Shown here piece after piece: positions 37,324 through 48,300 of a DNA stretch of 64,000 bases; the stretch's first letter is position 1; the number at the start of each line of letters is the position of its first letter. Below the pieces are notes generated by a model that was not told the DNA's origin, did no database searches, and saw only the letters and a program-made list of their open reading frames with translations. Position numbers and translations under genes: made by a program. The stretch is from RFSX01 sp964567435 (GTDB lineage: Bacteria; Bacteroidota; Bacteroidia; Chitinophagales; Saprospiraceae), in assembly GCA_964567435.1 (NCBI GenBank), contig CAZMMQ010000003.1, positions 57,532 through 121,531 on the forward strand. The letters run 5' to 3'.

Positions 37324-37360
37324 TCTCTTTAGTTTATATCATTAATAATTAACTACTGCT

Positions 37361-38146
37361 CTACCATTTATTAGCCTGAACAATCAGCTCGGAAATATCG
37401 TAGACCATTACTTTCTCATCCTTACCCTTGGCCTTCACACCATCATTCATCATTAGAATGCAGTAGGGACAGTTAGCAGCAATTATATCTGCTCCTGTAT
37501 CAAGCAACTCGCCTACCCTTTCATGGTTGACTTTTGTATCTGTCTCACTATGTTCCTCTTCTTTGAAAACTTGTGCACCACCAGCACCACAGCAAAATCC
37601 ATTCTTTCGGTTTCTAGGTACCTCCTTGATATCTGTATCTAACTTAGATAGTATCTGCCTTGGTGCCTCATATATATCATTGACTCTACCTAAGTAACAA
37701 GAATCATGATAGGCTATTTTCTTACCTTCAAAAGCGCCGCCCTCTACAGTAATGCGCCCTTCATTAATCAGTTCTTGGATTAGCTGTGTATGATGAACCA
37801 CCTCATAACGACCTCCTAATTCAGGATACTCATTCTTCAGGGTATTGAAGCAATGCGGACACGCTGTAACAATTTTATTAACATTGTACATGTTCATCAC
37901 TTCGATATTCTGCAAGGCCATCATCTGAAAGATAAATTCATTCCCACTGCGTCGAGCTGGGTCTCCAGTGCAGGACTCCTCATTGCCTAAGACGGCATAC
38001 TTGATGTCAGCATGGTGTAAGATCTTAACAAGTGACTGTGTTATCTTCTGTGCTCTCGGATCAAAGCTGCCTGCACACCCCACCCAGAATAGTATTTCTG
38101 GATTGGTTTCCATGCCGGCATAATCTGCTAGAGTATATACTTTCAC
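37361..38146 (-). CDS. Cysteine-rich (CCG-domain) iron-sulfur protein, HdrB/GlpC-like
   Basis: 261 residues. It starts with GTG; an ATG occurs at residue 12, but family members usually have the extra N-terminal residues before FWVGCAGSFD. CCG-domain patterns are CPHCFNTLKNEYP, YHDSCYLGR, GFCCGAGGAQ and NCPYCILMM, which bind an unusual [4Fe-4S] cluster in heterodisulfide reductase-type proteins. It lies 46 bases after the membrane Fe-S gene. Together they look like a split form of an HdrDE-like or ETF:menaquinone oxidoreductase-like complex. Confidence 0.85.
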   Translation of the reverse strand: MKVYTLADYAGMETNPEILFWVGCAGSFDPRAQKITQSLVKILHHADIKYAVLGNEESCTGDPARRSGNEFIFQMMALQNIEVMNMYNVNKIVTACPHCFNTLKNEYPELGGRYEVVHHTQLIQELINEGRITVEGGAFEGKKIAYHDSCYLGRVNDIYEAPRQILSKLDTDIKEVPRNRKNGFCCGAGGAQVFKEEEHSETDTKVNHERVGELLDTGADIIAANCPYCILMMNDGVKAKGKDEKVMVYDISELIVQANKW

Positions 38147-38192
38147 TTTGCTAGTATTATTATATTAAAGAATCGTTGGTTTAATAATATAG

Positions 38193-39521
38193 TTAGTCTT
38201 CCAGTGCCTTTGCCCATTCTATTCTCTCTGATGGCATTTGCCATACCGCTCCTGTGTTCTCAAGGCTAGTAAACATTGGTAGCCAATCACCTGGCCCAGC
38301 TGACTCTGTCAAAATCTTATATCGTCTCAGTTCCAAAATAGGCTCCAATGGATTAATCATCACTGGACAAGCTTCCACACAGGCATTACAAGTGGTACAT
38401 GCAAACAGCTCTTCTTCTGTAATCAAATCATGCAGGGACTTTCCATCATCATAGCCTTTGGTGCTATAGTCCTTATCTTCAACAGCAGCTGCTATTTCTG
38501 TTGTTCTCTCACGAATATCCATCATGACCTTTCTTGGAGATAACTTTTTACCTGTTTGATTCGCTGGACATACCGAACTGCATCGACCACACTCTGTGCA
38601 GGTGTAGGCATCCAAAAGGTTTTTCCAACTCAAATCAAAAATATCTTTAGCCCCGAAGTCTGGTAACTCATCCGTCATAGGCAAGTCTTCTGCAGGAGCC
38701 TCTCCTATTCCCATCATAGATTTGACCTCCTTCATAATCTCTGGCATGTTATTCATCTCACCTCGTGAGTTCAATTTAGAAAAGAACACATTAGGGAAAG
38801 CAAGAAAAATATGTAGGTGTTTAGAAATAGGGAGATAAAGGATAAATCCGAAGACAACCAATATGTGCATCCACCAACCTATTCTTTCTACAATATGTAA
38901 TGCCCCCTCCGATAATCCAGAAAATAAAGTACTACCAACTGCAGAACTCAGTAACAATGTACCTGTATCTGGAAAGTGTGCAGGGTCAATTTGCTGTAGC
39001 AAGGTGTCTGCCCCGTTCATTGTGAAAATGGCCAACACAAGAACAATCTCCGCAAATAGGATATTATTGGCATCAATCTTAGGCCAACCATTCATCTCTG
39101 GCATCACTAACCGAGGCACTTTGAGAAGGTTACGTCTCCATAGAAAAATGACCGTAGCTATTAATGCCCCTAGAGATAAGAACTCTATTGTATTGATAAT
39201 CAGCGTATACAGTCTTCCAAGATAAGGCGCAAAGAATCTATGTTGTCCACTCAATCCATCGATGATAATCTCTATCAACTCCACTTGAGTGAAGAGGAAG
39301 GCTACATATATGAAGAGATGAAGCACCGCTGGTATCATGCGCTTAAACATCTTTTTCTGGCCAAATGCGACTAAAAGAGTATTCTTCCATCTGGTACCTA
39401 CATCCCCACCTACTGCTAAATCCTTACCAAGTCTGATTGACTTATAAATATGTCTGTACGATTTGAATGCTAAGAAACTAACACCCAATAAAGCAATGAA
39501 GAATATTATCTGCTGTATCAT
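38193..39521 (-). CDS. Membrane-bound 4Fe-4S protein (NarI/HdrE-like membrane part plus ferredoxin domain)
   Basis: 442 residues. The first ~260 hold about five to six transmembrane helices resembling the NarI/HdrE cytochrome b part. The C-terminal third has two [4Fe-4S] motifs, CTECGRCSSVCP and CTTCNACVEACP. The next gene supplies a CCG-domain subunit. In the known ETF:menaquinone oxidoreductase and HdrDE proteins these parts carry electrons to membrane quinone. Beside an acyl-CoA dehydrogenase gene, a role in beta-oxidation electron transfer is likely but inferred. Confidence 0.85.
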   Translation of the reverse strand: MIQQIIFFIALLGVSFLAFKSYRHIYKSIRLGKDLAVGGDVGTRWKNTLLVAFGQKKMFKRMIPAVLHLFIYVAFLFTQVELIEIIIDGLSGQHRFFAPYLGRLYTLIINTIEFLSLGALIATVIFLWRRNLLKVPRLVMPEMNGWPKIDANNILFAEIVLVLAIFTMNGADTLLQQIDPAHFPDTGTLLLSSAVGSTLFSGLSEGALHIVERIGWWMHILVVFGFILYLPISKHLHIFLAFPNVFFSKLNSRGEMNNMPEIMKEVKSMMGIGEAPAEDLPMTDELPDFGAKDIFDLSWKNLLDAYTCTECGRCSSVCPANQTGKKLSPRKVMMDIRERTTEIAAAVEDKDYSTKGYDDGKSLHDLITEEELFACTTCNACVEACPVMINPLEPILELRRYKILTESAGPGDWLPMFTSLENTGAVWQMPSERIEWAKALED

Positions 39522-39668
39522 AAGGTCACATGTGTTGTCGCAGTTGCTAAATTATACAAAGATAACTTAGGAGCCACCACACTGTTTTCTCCAAAGGTAA
39601 GGCGCAATGAAGATAAATCATGACACTATGTCACTTTTTTTATAACCTATATCTAGAAATATCTTATT

Positions 39669-40190
39669 CTAGCCTACAACCTTTTTGTCAGTAGACTTCT
39701 TGACAGATGTTGAATGATCAGATATCACGTACCAATTGCCATCAACTTTCTGCAATACATAGCTTATGGTCATCTGATTCCAATAAGGTTTTCCATCTCT
39801 TTCTGGTACCTTATACATGACTTCAGTTACAGCCATGCCTACATCCTCCCCTACTTTGGAATCAGTAATGGTAGTTTCCAGCGTCCAGTTTGGATCTTGA
39901 AACCAGCTCTTATGATATTTGATATACTTATCAGTAGTATAGACTACAGGTGTGGATGGTCTAATCAAGTGCATTAACCCATCAGGAGACATCATAGCTT
40001 CTAATGTAGTCAAATCCTTGGTGGACACCGCTTTGAGATGTTTACGCAAGGCTGCATGAAAAGATTTGCTATTGGCTTGCTTTTCAGCTTTGATTTCTTC
40101 ATTGGAAGGGCCTGTAGGCAATGGTGCTTGAGGCGCACTACAACTTAACATACCTATGATTACTACGCAGAATGCTAATACTAGTTTCAT
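39669..40190 (-). CDS. Lipoprotein with SnoaL/NTF2-like domain
   Basis: 173 residues. The signal MKLVLAFCVVIIGMLSCSAP has a lipobox (GMLSC), predicting a lipid-anchored periplasmic or outer membrane protein. The mature part looks like an NTF2/SnoaL-like cone fold: HAALRKHLKAVSTKDLTTLEAMMSPDG near the start and QKVDGNWYVISDHST near the end. No catalytic residues are evident and the ligand is unknown. Confidence 0.72.
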   Translation of the reverse strand: MKLVLAFCVVIIGMLSCSAPQAPLPTGPSNEEIKAEKQANSKSFHAALRKHLKAVSTKDLTTLEAMMSPDGLMHLIRPSTPVVYTTDKYIKYHKSWFQDPNWTLETTITDSKVGEDVGMAVTEVMYKVPERDGKPYWNQMTISYVLQKVDGNWYVISDHSTSVKKSTDKKVVG

Positions 40191-40306
40191 TACAATTACT
40201 TGAATCCCTCATTTTATGAGGTATGGTGACAAAAAGCATCGTCACAGATTGGTATCTCAATATTTCAAAAAACTATGGACAGAGTCAAGGGATATACAAT
40301 ATTGCT

Positions 40307-40933
40307 CTACTGAAGATTGAAGACAGCATTTGAAATGCCCAGCGCAAGGGTATCATTTACTTGCAAGGTCTGATTGTTTATCTCTTGGTTTATCAAGGTA
40401 GTTATGATTTCATCCTGGTTTAAAGAAGTACAAATATCTGTCGTCACACTAGCAAATTGTCTGTCTTCATGAATAAAAATATCTGTTTGCATACATAGTA
40501 ACAACTGATCATTTGCTTCTTCATAAGATAATAAAATTGACGCTTGCTCTCCAAGCAGCTCAACAATACTTCCATCAATTATATACTGAGTTTCTGCAGT
40601 TGATTCTTCACCTGTATCTAAATTTATCCCAGTAAGAGACGCTATAGAATCTGCTCTTAGTACTATTTCCCTAATTGGAAAAGGCTCATCAGTAACACTC
40701 TCCTGAAACAGCAAATCAACTTGTGCCAATTGTGCTGATTGCGGAAATATCTCTTCACTACTATTGCCATTAACTAAGAAAAACTGAGCCGGTGCTATGG
40801 CTATTTCTTCGAACAAAAACACTTGTGGAAAATCATCTCCGAATGGATTGTTCTGAACTTCTTCGTTGTCATTACCGCATGAAAATGCAGAAAGAGCTAT
40901 AAGTATGAATACAAGTTGTCTTAATTTTTTCAT
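40307..40933 (-). CDS. Hypothetical lipoprotein
   Basis: 208 residues from ATG 40931-40933 (a TTG eight codons upstream is less likely). The signal MKKLRQLVFILIALSAFSCG has a lipobox at Cys. The mature protein is acidic (Glu, Asp, Gln rich) and predicted mainly beta. I recognise no domain. It stands alone, with small non-coding gaps on both sides. Confidence 0.65.
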   Translation of the reverse strand: MKKLRQLVFILIALSAFSCGNDNEEVQNNPFGDDFPQVFLFEEIAIAPAQFFLVNGNSSEEIFPQSAQLAQVDLLFQESVTDEPFPIREIVLRADSIASLTGINLDTGEESTAETQYIIDGSIVELLGEQASILLSYEEANDQLLLCMQTDIFIHEDRQFASVTTDICTSLNQDEIITTLINQEINNQTLQVNDTLALGISNAVFNLQ

Positions 40934-40984
40934 TCTATAAAAATATACAAATTCCAAACTAATAAGTTATAACACTGATTAAAG

Positions 40985-41178
40985 CTGCGCATAGAGGAGC
41001 GCTTAATTATTTGGAAAGTGCCTAACCGCAGGTCGCTCTCTCTAAACTTCTAACTTGCTCAAAATAAACCCCAGGGCTTAGTCCCCACACATCCAACTAC
41101 ATGTATCTCGTTACTAAAATCATTCATGAGCACCTTCACAATCCTAGCGCCCCGAACAAAATAGCTGTGGCTACAAGT
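40985..41178. other. Non-coding block of unusual composition
   Basis: Around 200 bases richer in G and C than the flanks, with no open frame on either strand. It lies just downstream of the T9SS gene at 41179. It looks like a decayed or dispersed repeat rather than a simple spacer, but no second copy is present in this window. Confidence 0.3.
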
Positions 41179-43695
41179 CTAATAAACCACCAATTTTCTA
41201 GAAAGATATTGCCCCGTGTGGCTAGAGGCACTCAGGATATAAATCCCTGCTTTTAATTCTGATAGATTAAACGCTAACCTTCTCTCACGTGTGATAGCCT
41301 GAGACAACACTTCATTACCATTAATATTTCTTACAGAAATCGAACCAGTAAATGCTTCGTCAAATGCTAAATTTATTACGTCATTTGTTGGGTTTGGGTA
41401 AACACTGAAAAGTTGATTATCGTAAATATCACTAGTGCTCGTTGTCATTGAACCTAATTCCAGATTAGTAAATATCACTGAGTCTGTAACAGCATTAAGT
41501 ACAATCTCTTCACCAAGTGCATTTGTAGCAAATACATTATAAAATCTAAATAGTAAAGTATCTCTTGAATCTAAGTTAGATGTACTAGCATCCTGTCTTA
41601 TTCTCAAACCGATCCCAGATAAGGTACTTCCTAAATCTAATTCTTGTCCATCTGTGTTAGTCATTGTCACTGTAATCCTATCTGTATCTACAATGACATC
41701 AAGATCTGAATCTAACCTACCCTCAGTTTCATATTCAAAAAAGTAAAACTGGTTAGTTAATGCGTCAGCTTGATCCCTTCTGAAGTTTACCACATTGGTG
41801 TCTATTACAATATCATAGGTCAATCCATGTATAGGCTCAGTCAATTGTTCATTCAGTGTCCCTACTGAAACTTGAAAATCCAGATTTGCGAAAAAGGGAA
41901 TTAGAAAAGGTTCTAATTCAAATGAGTCCAATTCAATATCAATTGTTAGTGGTACTGCACCCGAGGTTCCTTCTAATAATACATTTTCAAAATTGGACAC
42001 CCTACTTTCCCCTAGGTTCATCCAGGCATCTTCGATATCTAATCTAGAAATCAAACCATTGCCATTTACATCCGCATACTTACCGTTAATTCCAAGAAAA
42101 GATTCATCCCAGTCAAGTGCTGACCAAGGTGCCCACTCAGAAGATATCACATCTCTCCTAATTCCCTCTTCTGGATCAAATGCCAATATATTACCCAGCA
42201 AAACCAAATCTCGACCTTGTACAATTCCATTAGAGTCTACATCCCCAGGCCACACACAATCATTCACACAATTAAATTCCAGTGCACTACAGGAGATGTC
42301 ACCATTTATAATTGAATCATAGAAATCTTGAATCGCTTGTAATTCGATCTCATAATTATCAAACATTTCCAAGCCGCTGACTTCTTCATTAATACTCACA
42401 AAATCCACGAAATCCAAAACACCAATTTCTCCAGGTACTAAATCCCCAGATACAAATCCTGTAATCGGCTCTCTAGGGAAAGTGAAATTCACTTGTGTCT
42501 CTATAGACCATCCATTAGGATCATTTGGCAAATCTGGAAATGCAAATTTAGTAGAGTCTGTAGATCCTGGATTAAATCCATTATTACCTATGGTCAATGG
42601 AGAACCATCTAACCATTTGCTATCAAGAAGATTGTAATATTGTTCTTTAATATTAGGAGAAGCCATTTCTGGGTCTGGATCGGCAATTCCACTATTGACA
42701 AAATAACTATAATATGGCAAGGCGCTATTCAGCCACTTAATAGACCGCCAAACGCCAACATCACCAGGCACCCCAATCTCATCAAATCTGCAATCTCCAA
42801 ATATTTCATCGCTTAATGCACTGTAACTAAACGAACTTTGTGATTCGGGGTGACATCCAATAAAGTCATTTCCAAGGCAGCCGACTGTCGGTAGCTGATG
42901 CAAGCCCATATGAAATCTCGACAAGGGTCTATCACCTTTATAAATATATCTAAGCCTAGTGAAAATACCTCTCTCTGATGCAGAACCAGAATTACAGTTA
43001 ACTAAATAACTCATCTGATGAAATTCCATAGGAACAGATGATAGACGATCGCTAAAGGAGTTGTAGACAGTGAACGTCATTTGGTACGGAACAAATGAGG
43101 GGTTCTCCTCTAAGGCAATAGGATAGTCTCCCATAAGTGGGTCGTAGATTCTATCTCCATTAGCATCAAAAAAAGGCGCCAGCTCATTCTCTAATTCTAC
43201 GCCGTCCAAATAAGGATTGCCTCTTGCTGGCCATCTGAGGATATTCTCAGGAATATTATTCAGATCCAAAGAGCTGTTAGTTTGCAACTCAATCAAGCCT
43301 GCAATCTCATGCCCAAACACATCCCACGCCTGCTGAAAGAATTCACATTCCTCATCTGACAATGATCCATTTTCAATTAAAGGACCACTAATAAATGTAT
43401 TGACCATTGGTAGGCCATACTGCGAAACATTGATTAACAAATTACCTTCTGGATCAAATCCACCCATCCACAAATCACTAGAAAATCCAAGCGAGAACAA
43501 TGGGTCCTCTAAGTCATCTCCCTTAATAAACTCAGGCACACCTCTTACAGAAGTATACAATGATCCATGTCTATCCAAACGTAAAGAACGGTGTTCATTA
43601 TCTAATCGGTAAGCGCTTAAGTTCGCCTCTTGGCATTGACTAATTAAGAAGAAAGGACAAGCCAGTATACATAGGAGAGTAGATATTATATTCAT
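41179..43695 (-). CDS. Large secreted protein with dockerin-like repeats and T9SS sorting domain
   Basis: 838 residues from ATG 43693-43695. A signal peptide ends near FFLISQC. I recognise no catalytic domain in the first ~480 residues, which are rich in Asn, Asp and aromatics. Around residues 485-570 are two dockerin-like, calcium-binding EF-hand loops (GDVDSNGIVQGRDLV and DVNGNGLISRLDIE), with a short Cys-rich lead-in. A cohesin-like or beta-sandwich segment follows. The last ~75 residues are a T9SS type A sorting domain (VYPNPTNDVINLAF, LKAGIYILSA) ending KLVVY. It should be exported through the type IX system. Confidence 0.85.
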   Translation of the reverse strand: MNIISTLLCILACPFFLISQCQEANLSAYRLDNEHRSLRLDRHGSLYTSVRGVPEFIKGDDLEDPLFSLGFSSDLWMGGFDPEGNLLINVSQYGLPMVNTFISGPLIENGSLSDEECEFFQQAWDVFGHEIAGLIELQTNSSLDLNNIPENILRWPARGNPYLDGVELENELAPFFDANGDRIYDPLMGDYPIALEENPSFVPYQMTFTVYNSFSDRLSSVPMEFHQMSYLVNCNSGSASERGIFTRLRYIYKGDRPLSRFHMGLHQLPTVGCLGNDFIGCHPESQSSFSYSALSDEIFGDCRFDEIGVPGDVGVWRSIKWLNSALPYYSYFVNSGIADPDPEMASPNIKEQYYNLLDSKWLDGSPLTIGNNGFNPGSTDSTKFAFPDLPNDPNGWSIETQVNFTFPREPITGFVSGDLVPGEIGVLDFVDFVSINEEVSGLEMFDNYEIELQAIQDFYDSIINGDISCSALEFNCVNDCVWPGDVDSNGIVQGRDLVLLGNILAFDPEEGIRRDVISSEWAPWSALDWDESFLGINGKYADVNGNGLISRLDIEDAWMNLGESRVSNFENVLLEGTSGAVPLTIDIELDSFELEPFLIPFFANLDFQVSVGTLNEQLTEPIHGLTYDIVIDTNVVNFRRDQADALTNQFYFFEYETEGRLDSDLDVIVDTDRITVTMTNTDGQELDLGSTLSGIGLRIRQDASTSNLDSRDTLLFRFYNVFATNALGEEIVLNAVTDSVIFTNLELGSMTTSTSDIYDNQLFSVYPNPTNDVINLAFDEAFTGSISVRNINGNEVLSQAITRERRLAFNLSELKAGIYILSASSHTGQYLSRKLVVY

Positions 43696-43969
43696 AATGA
43701 TTGTTGGAAGTTTTAAAGTCAATTAAAGTCATTCTCAATTGAAATTAATTATATGAATAGTCGAATACAAAATACCAACTAAAATCCCTCATTCAAAAAA
43801 CTCATTAAGTGACCACTGCGACTTTTGAAATATTTAGTTCTACGGTCTAGAGTAATTTCATCATGTGTAATGGCATCTCTTGATATCTCCAACTTTCAAA
43901 TATTCTCATTAGAAATTACTACACATTTATCTGAGACTGACTCTTAAATGCCTTCGAGCATTTTGGCAT

Positions 43970-45162
43970 TTAATCCAGCTTAAATTTATACAGATAAGAT
44001 ACTTCCTTAATCTTCTTTCTTTTTCTCTTCTTCTTGGTCTTTTCAGACCAACCAACCAGAACCATAAATTCATTATTCTCTAAATATTCAATATGGTTAA
44101 TGCGGGCCTGTTCAGGGAAATAATTGCTCATTGAATATCTTTTGCTGTTTCCTGCCTCGAAATCAAATTTAGTTATGAACCAATCAAAATTTATTAAACT
44201 GCGTAAAGAATTGCCTTCTCCGACATAATACCAGTAGTAATTATATGTATAGACTATGTTCTTCGAGCTAGCTAAAAATGAATAGATAGACTTACTTATT
44301 TCTTTATCTTCTAAAGGATACAAATCCTTCATAGACAGCCATTTTTTTTCGTTGAATATATCATAATAGAATTTTATAGAATCCCTTGTTACTGCAAACC
44401 TTTTAAGCTAAAGGAGTCTATGAGACTTATAGTATCATTATTCACAAGATGCACCTCGCAATAACTTGAGGTATCTTGTTCATCAAACTTCTTAGTCAAG
44501 AATAAAAAATTATTCTCGAAATATGATGAAGTAATGGATCTTGGTAACGCAAAGTACTTATTATCACCCAACCTAAGTTGTAGTTTTTCTTCACTATCGC
44601 TTGAAATTATACTAAGACTATCTCTTGGATAATCAATTAAATAATTATAATCCCCATTAGAATAAGTAACCCCTTCTAAAGAGCCATAAATCTGATCAAA
44701 ATTAATCATTGGAAAATACTGATATGATCCATCCTTCTTACTCACTTCCACTATTCTTTTGGTTGGCGTTTCCATGTTTACACACAAAATATGTTCAGTA
44801 AAAGAAAACCATCGTTTAGAAAAATATGGCACTCTAACTGGAAGATGGTTTACCTTGTTACGCCACTTTCCTTTTTTACCAAACTGGGAATCTAATTCTC
44901 CTGTATTTATACTAATTTTATATAACTCATCAGTGAAATATGTGTAAGAAGGTGAGATTCTGTCTCTATCCTTTTGACTACTGGCTAAGAATATATAGTC
45001 GTCACCTTTGTCATAAATTAACTTATTAGGATATCCAAGTTCTTCTATCTTAAGTCTACCATTTTCTCCAAATGTCGTGACAAGCGTGACTGACTGGGAG
45101 TCAACTTGCTGAGAGAATAAGGTTACGAGAGCAGTTATTACAACAGATTGAAAAATCTTCAT
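43970..45162 (-). pseudogene. Frameshifted gene for a secreted protein of unknown function
   Basis: The first part (45162 to 44389, 257 codons) starts with a signal peptide ending near QQVDSQ and stops shortly after SFSLKG. Coding continues in the -1 frame: RFAVTRDSIKFYYDIFNEKKW runs without a stop into KDLYPLEDKE and on to YLYKFKLD at 43970. A one-base loss near TTAAAAGG (~44390-44405) explains the break. Joined, the product is about 395 residues, mostly beta, with repeated short aromatic blocks reminiscent of beta-propeller or SBBP-like proteins. I recognise no family. Mutation, sequence error or frameshifting are all possible. Confidence 0.75.
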
Positions 45163-45357
45163 ACTATATCAATTACTAAGAAATATAGGATCCAAAGTCT
45201 TTGGGAAGGGAAATTACAAAAATGAATTTGGGATTTCTAGTTCTAAATACTTGCATTTAAGTCCTATTATTTCCCCTAGATAGTCCCTAATTTTTTACTC
45301 TTTTACCTCCAAATACATGACCTTTGCGCCTTTTCTAGCCAAACACATACTTGGAAT

Positions 45358-48300
45358 ATGATTCTTTTCTTTGGTGACCCCAATGCTCATATATTTACAT
45401 TAGAAACGACAGCGGCTTTATCAGCGGCTGACAGAGCTAAGCTACACTGGTTGTTTGGCAATCAGCCGCAAATAGAGGCACAGAAGATTGAAGGACAGTT
45501 TGTCGGTCCTCGGAAGACGATGATCACACCATGGAGCACCAATGCCGTAGAGATTACCCAAAACATGGGTCTTAATGGTATTAAGAGAATAGAAAAGTAT
45601 ATCCCTAAAGTAGAAGGAGGAGTATCCGATCCCATGGTCACTCAAATCTATGAAGGTCTAGACCAAGAGCTATTCTCTATAAACATTGACCCAGAACCCA
45701 TCATACCTATCAGCGATATTGCCGCTTACAACAAGCAAGAGGGGTTGGCACTAAGCTCTGATGAGATAAATTACCTAGAGGCTGTATCAGAAAGAATAGG
45801 TCGACCATTGACTGATTCTGAAGTATTCGGATTTTCACAGGTCAATAGTGAGCACTGCCGTCACAAGATATTTAATGGACAGTTTATCATAGATGGAGAA
45901 GAGATGCCTTCTTCCCTCTTTAAGCTTATCAAAGAGACTTCTAAGCAGCACCCTAATACAATAATCTCTGCTTATAAGGATAATGTCGCATTTATAGATG
46001 GCGCTGAAGTCACCCAATTTGCACCAGCTCATGGTCATATCCCAGATTATTACCAGAAGGATAAATTCAATGCCATCATATCATTGAAGGCAGAGACCCA
46101 TAATTTCCCTACGACTGTAGAGCCCTTTAGTGGTGCTGCCACAGGTTCTGGTGGAGAGATCAGAGATCGTATGGCAGGAGGTCAAGGTTCTATTCCCTTA
46201 GCCGGGACAGCTCTCTATATGACTGCAAATTCCAGACTAAGAGAGGATAACGTCAAGGAAGGAATGCCTCCTCGTCAATGGCTATATCAAACTCCAATTG
46301 ACATTCTAATAAAAGCCTCCAATGGGGCCTCTGATTTCGGCAACAAATTCGGACAGCCCCTTATCAATGGTTCTGTGCTCACCTTTGAGCATGAAGAAAA
46401 TGGAAAACAATACGGTTATGACAAGGTGATCATGATGGCGGGTGGTGTAGGCTATGCAAAAAAAGAACAAGCACAGAAAGCCATTCCAAAACCTGGAGAT
46501 AAAATAATAATACTCGGCGGAGATAACTACCGTATAGGTATGGGTGGTGCTGCAGTGTCATCTTCAGAAGGGGGTTCGTTTGGATCAGGCATAGAGCTTA
46601 ATGCTGTCCAGCGCTCTAATCCCGAAATGCAAAAGAGAACTAGCAATACAATAAGAGCCTTGGTCGAGCAATCGTCCAATCCAATCATATCCATCCATGA
46701 CCACGGCGCTGGTGGACACCTTAATTGCTTATCAGAATTAGTAGAAGAAACTGGTGGCAAAATCTACTTGGACAAATTACCACTTGGTGACCCTACTCTC
46801 TCAGCCAAAGAAATCATCGGTAATGAATCCCAAGAACGGATGGGACTGATTATCGCCAAGGAGGATTTAACTATGCTACGAGAGATAGCGGAAAGAGAAC
46901 GTTCTCCTATATATGAAGTCGGTGAGATAACAGGAGATCATCGATTTATCATCACAAGTTCGGATGGTAAGGTAGTGCCTATTGATTTAGGTATGGAGGA
47001 CTTCTTTGGTAGTTCTCCAAAGACAATAATGTCTGACAAGAGGGTCGATACCAAATATGAGTCTGTCTCATATGACTCTAATCATGTATCGCATTATCTG
47101 GAGAAGGTATTGAAAATGGAAGCAGTTGCATGCAAGGATTGGCTGACAAACAAGGTGGATCGATGTGTCGGAGGAAGAGTAGCCAAGCAACAGTGTTGTG
47201 GTGAGCTACAACTACCACTGAATAATTGTGGTGTAATGGCTTTAGATTTTGATTCTACCCACGGCATAGCAACGAGCATGGGACATGCACCTGTGAGTGC
47301 CCTGATAGATGCGAAGGCAGGGTCACGATGTGCTATAACTGAAGCACTTACCAATATAATCTGGGCCCCATTAGAAAATGGCCTTCAGTCTATCTCATTG
47401 TCTGCCAACTGGATGTGGCCAGCTAAGAATGAAGGCGAAGATGCCAGACTCTATGATGCTGTACAGGCTGTATCCGAATTTGCTATTGCACTTGGGATTA
47501 ATATTCCTACAGGCAAGGACTCTATGTCTATGAAACAAAAATATCCTGACGGTAACGTATATGCGCCAGGAACGGTAGTGATATCTGCAGTTGGACATTG
47601 TAATGATATTACCAAGATAGTAGAGCCCGTACTGAAAAATAATGGTGGAGATCTCTATTATATAAATCTGTCCAAAGATAAGTACAAACTAGGAGGCTCA
47701 ACCTTTGCACAAACTCTGTATAAGATCGGCAATGAAACACCTGATATCTTAGATGCAGCCTATTTGGCTACTTGCTTTGATACATTACAGGAATTGATAC
47801 TGGATAATAAGATAACAGCCGGTCATGACATTTCAGCAGGAGGAATGATTACCACCTTACTTGAACTTTGTTTTTCTAGCACAACTATAGGAGCTAATAT
47901 TGATTTGTCAGCTATTGAAGAAGATGATATTATCAAATTACTTTTTGCTGAAAATGCAGGCGTCATCATTCAATCAACATCTGCTCTAGACGTCCTACTA
48001 AACAAACAGGATATAAACTGTATCAAAATAGGTACTGTCACTACTAGTCCAACATTAAGTGTAAGGAAAGGAGATAGTACATATACATTCAATATTACTC
48101 ACTTAAGAGATACATGGTATGAAACTTCCTACTTATTGGATAAAAAACAATCAGCTGGAGAAACTTCTAGTCTTCGTTTTGCCAATTATAAAAATCAGCC
48201 ACTCCAATTTAAATTTCCAGACGGTTTTGATGGACAGATACCACCTATTGACACTACAGTAACAAAACCGAAAGCAGCAGTCATCAGAGAGAAAGGAAGT

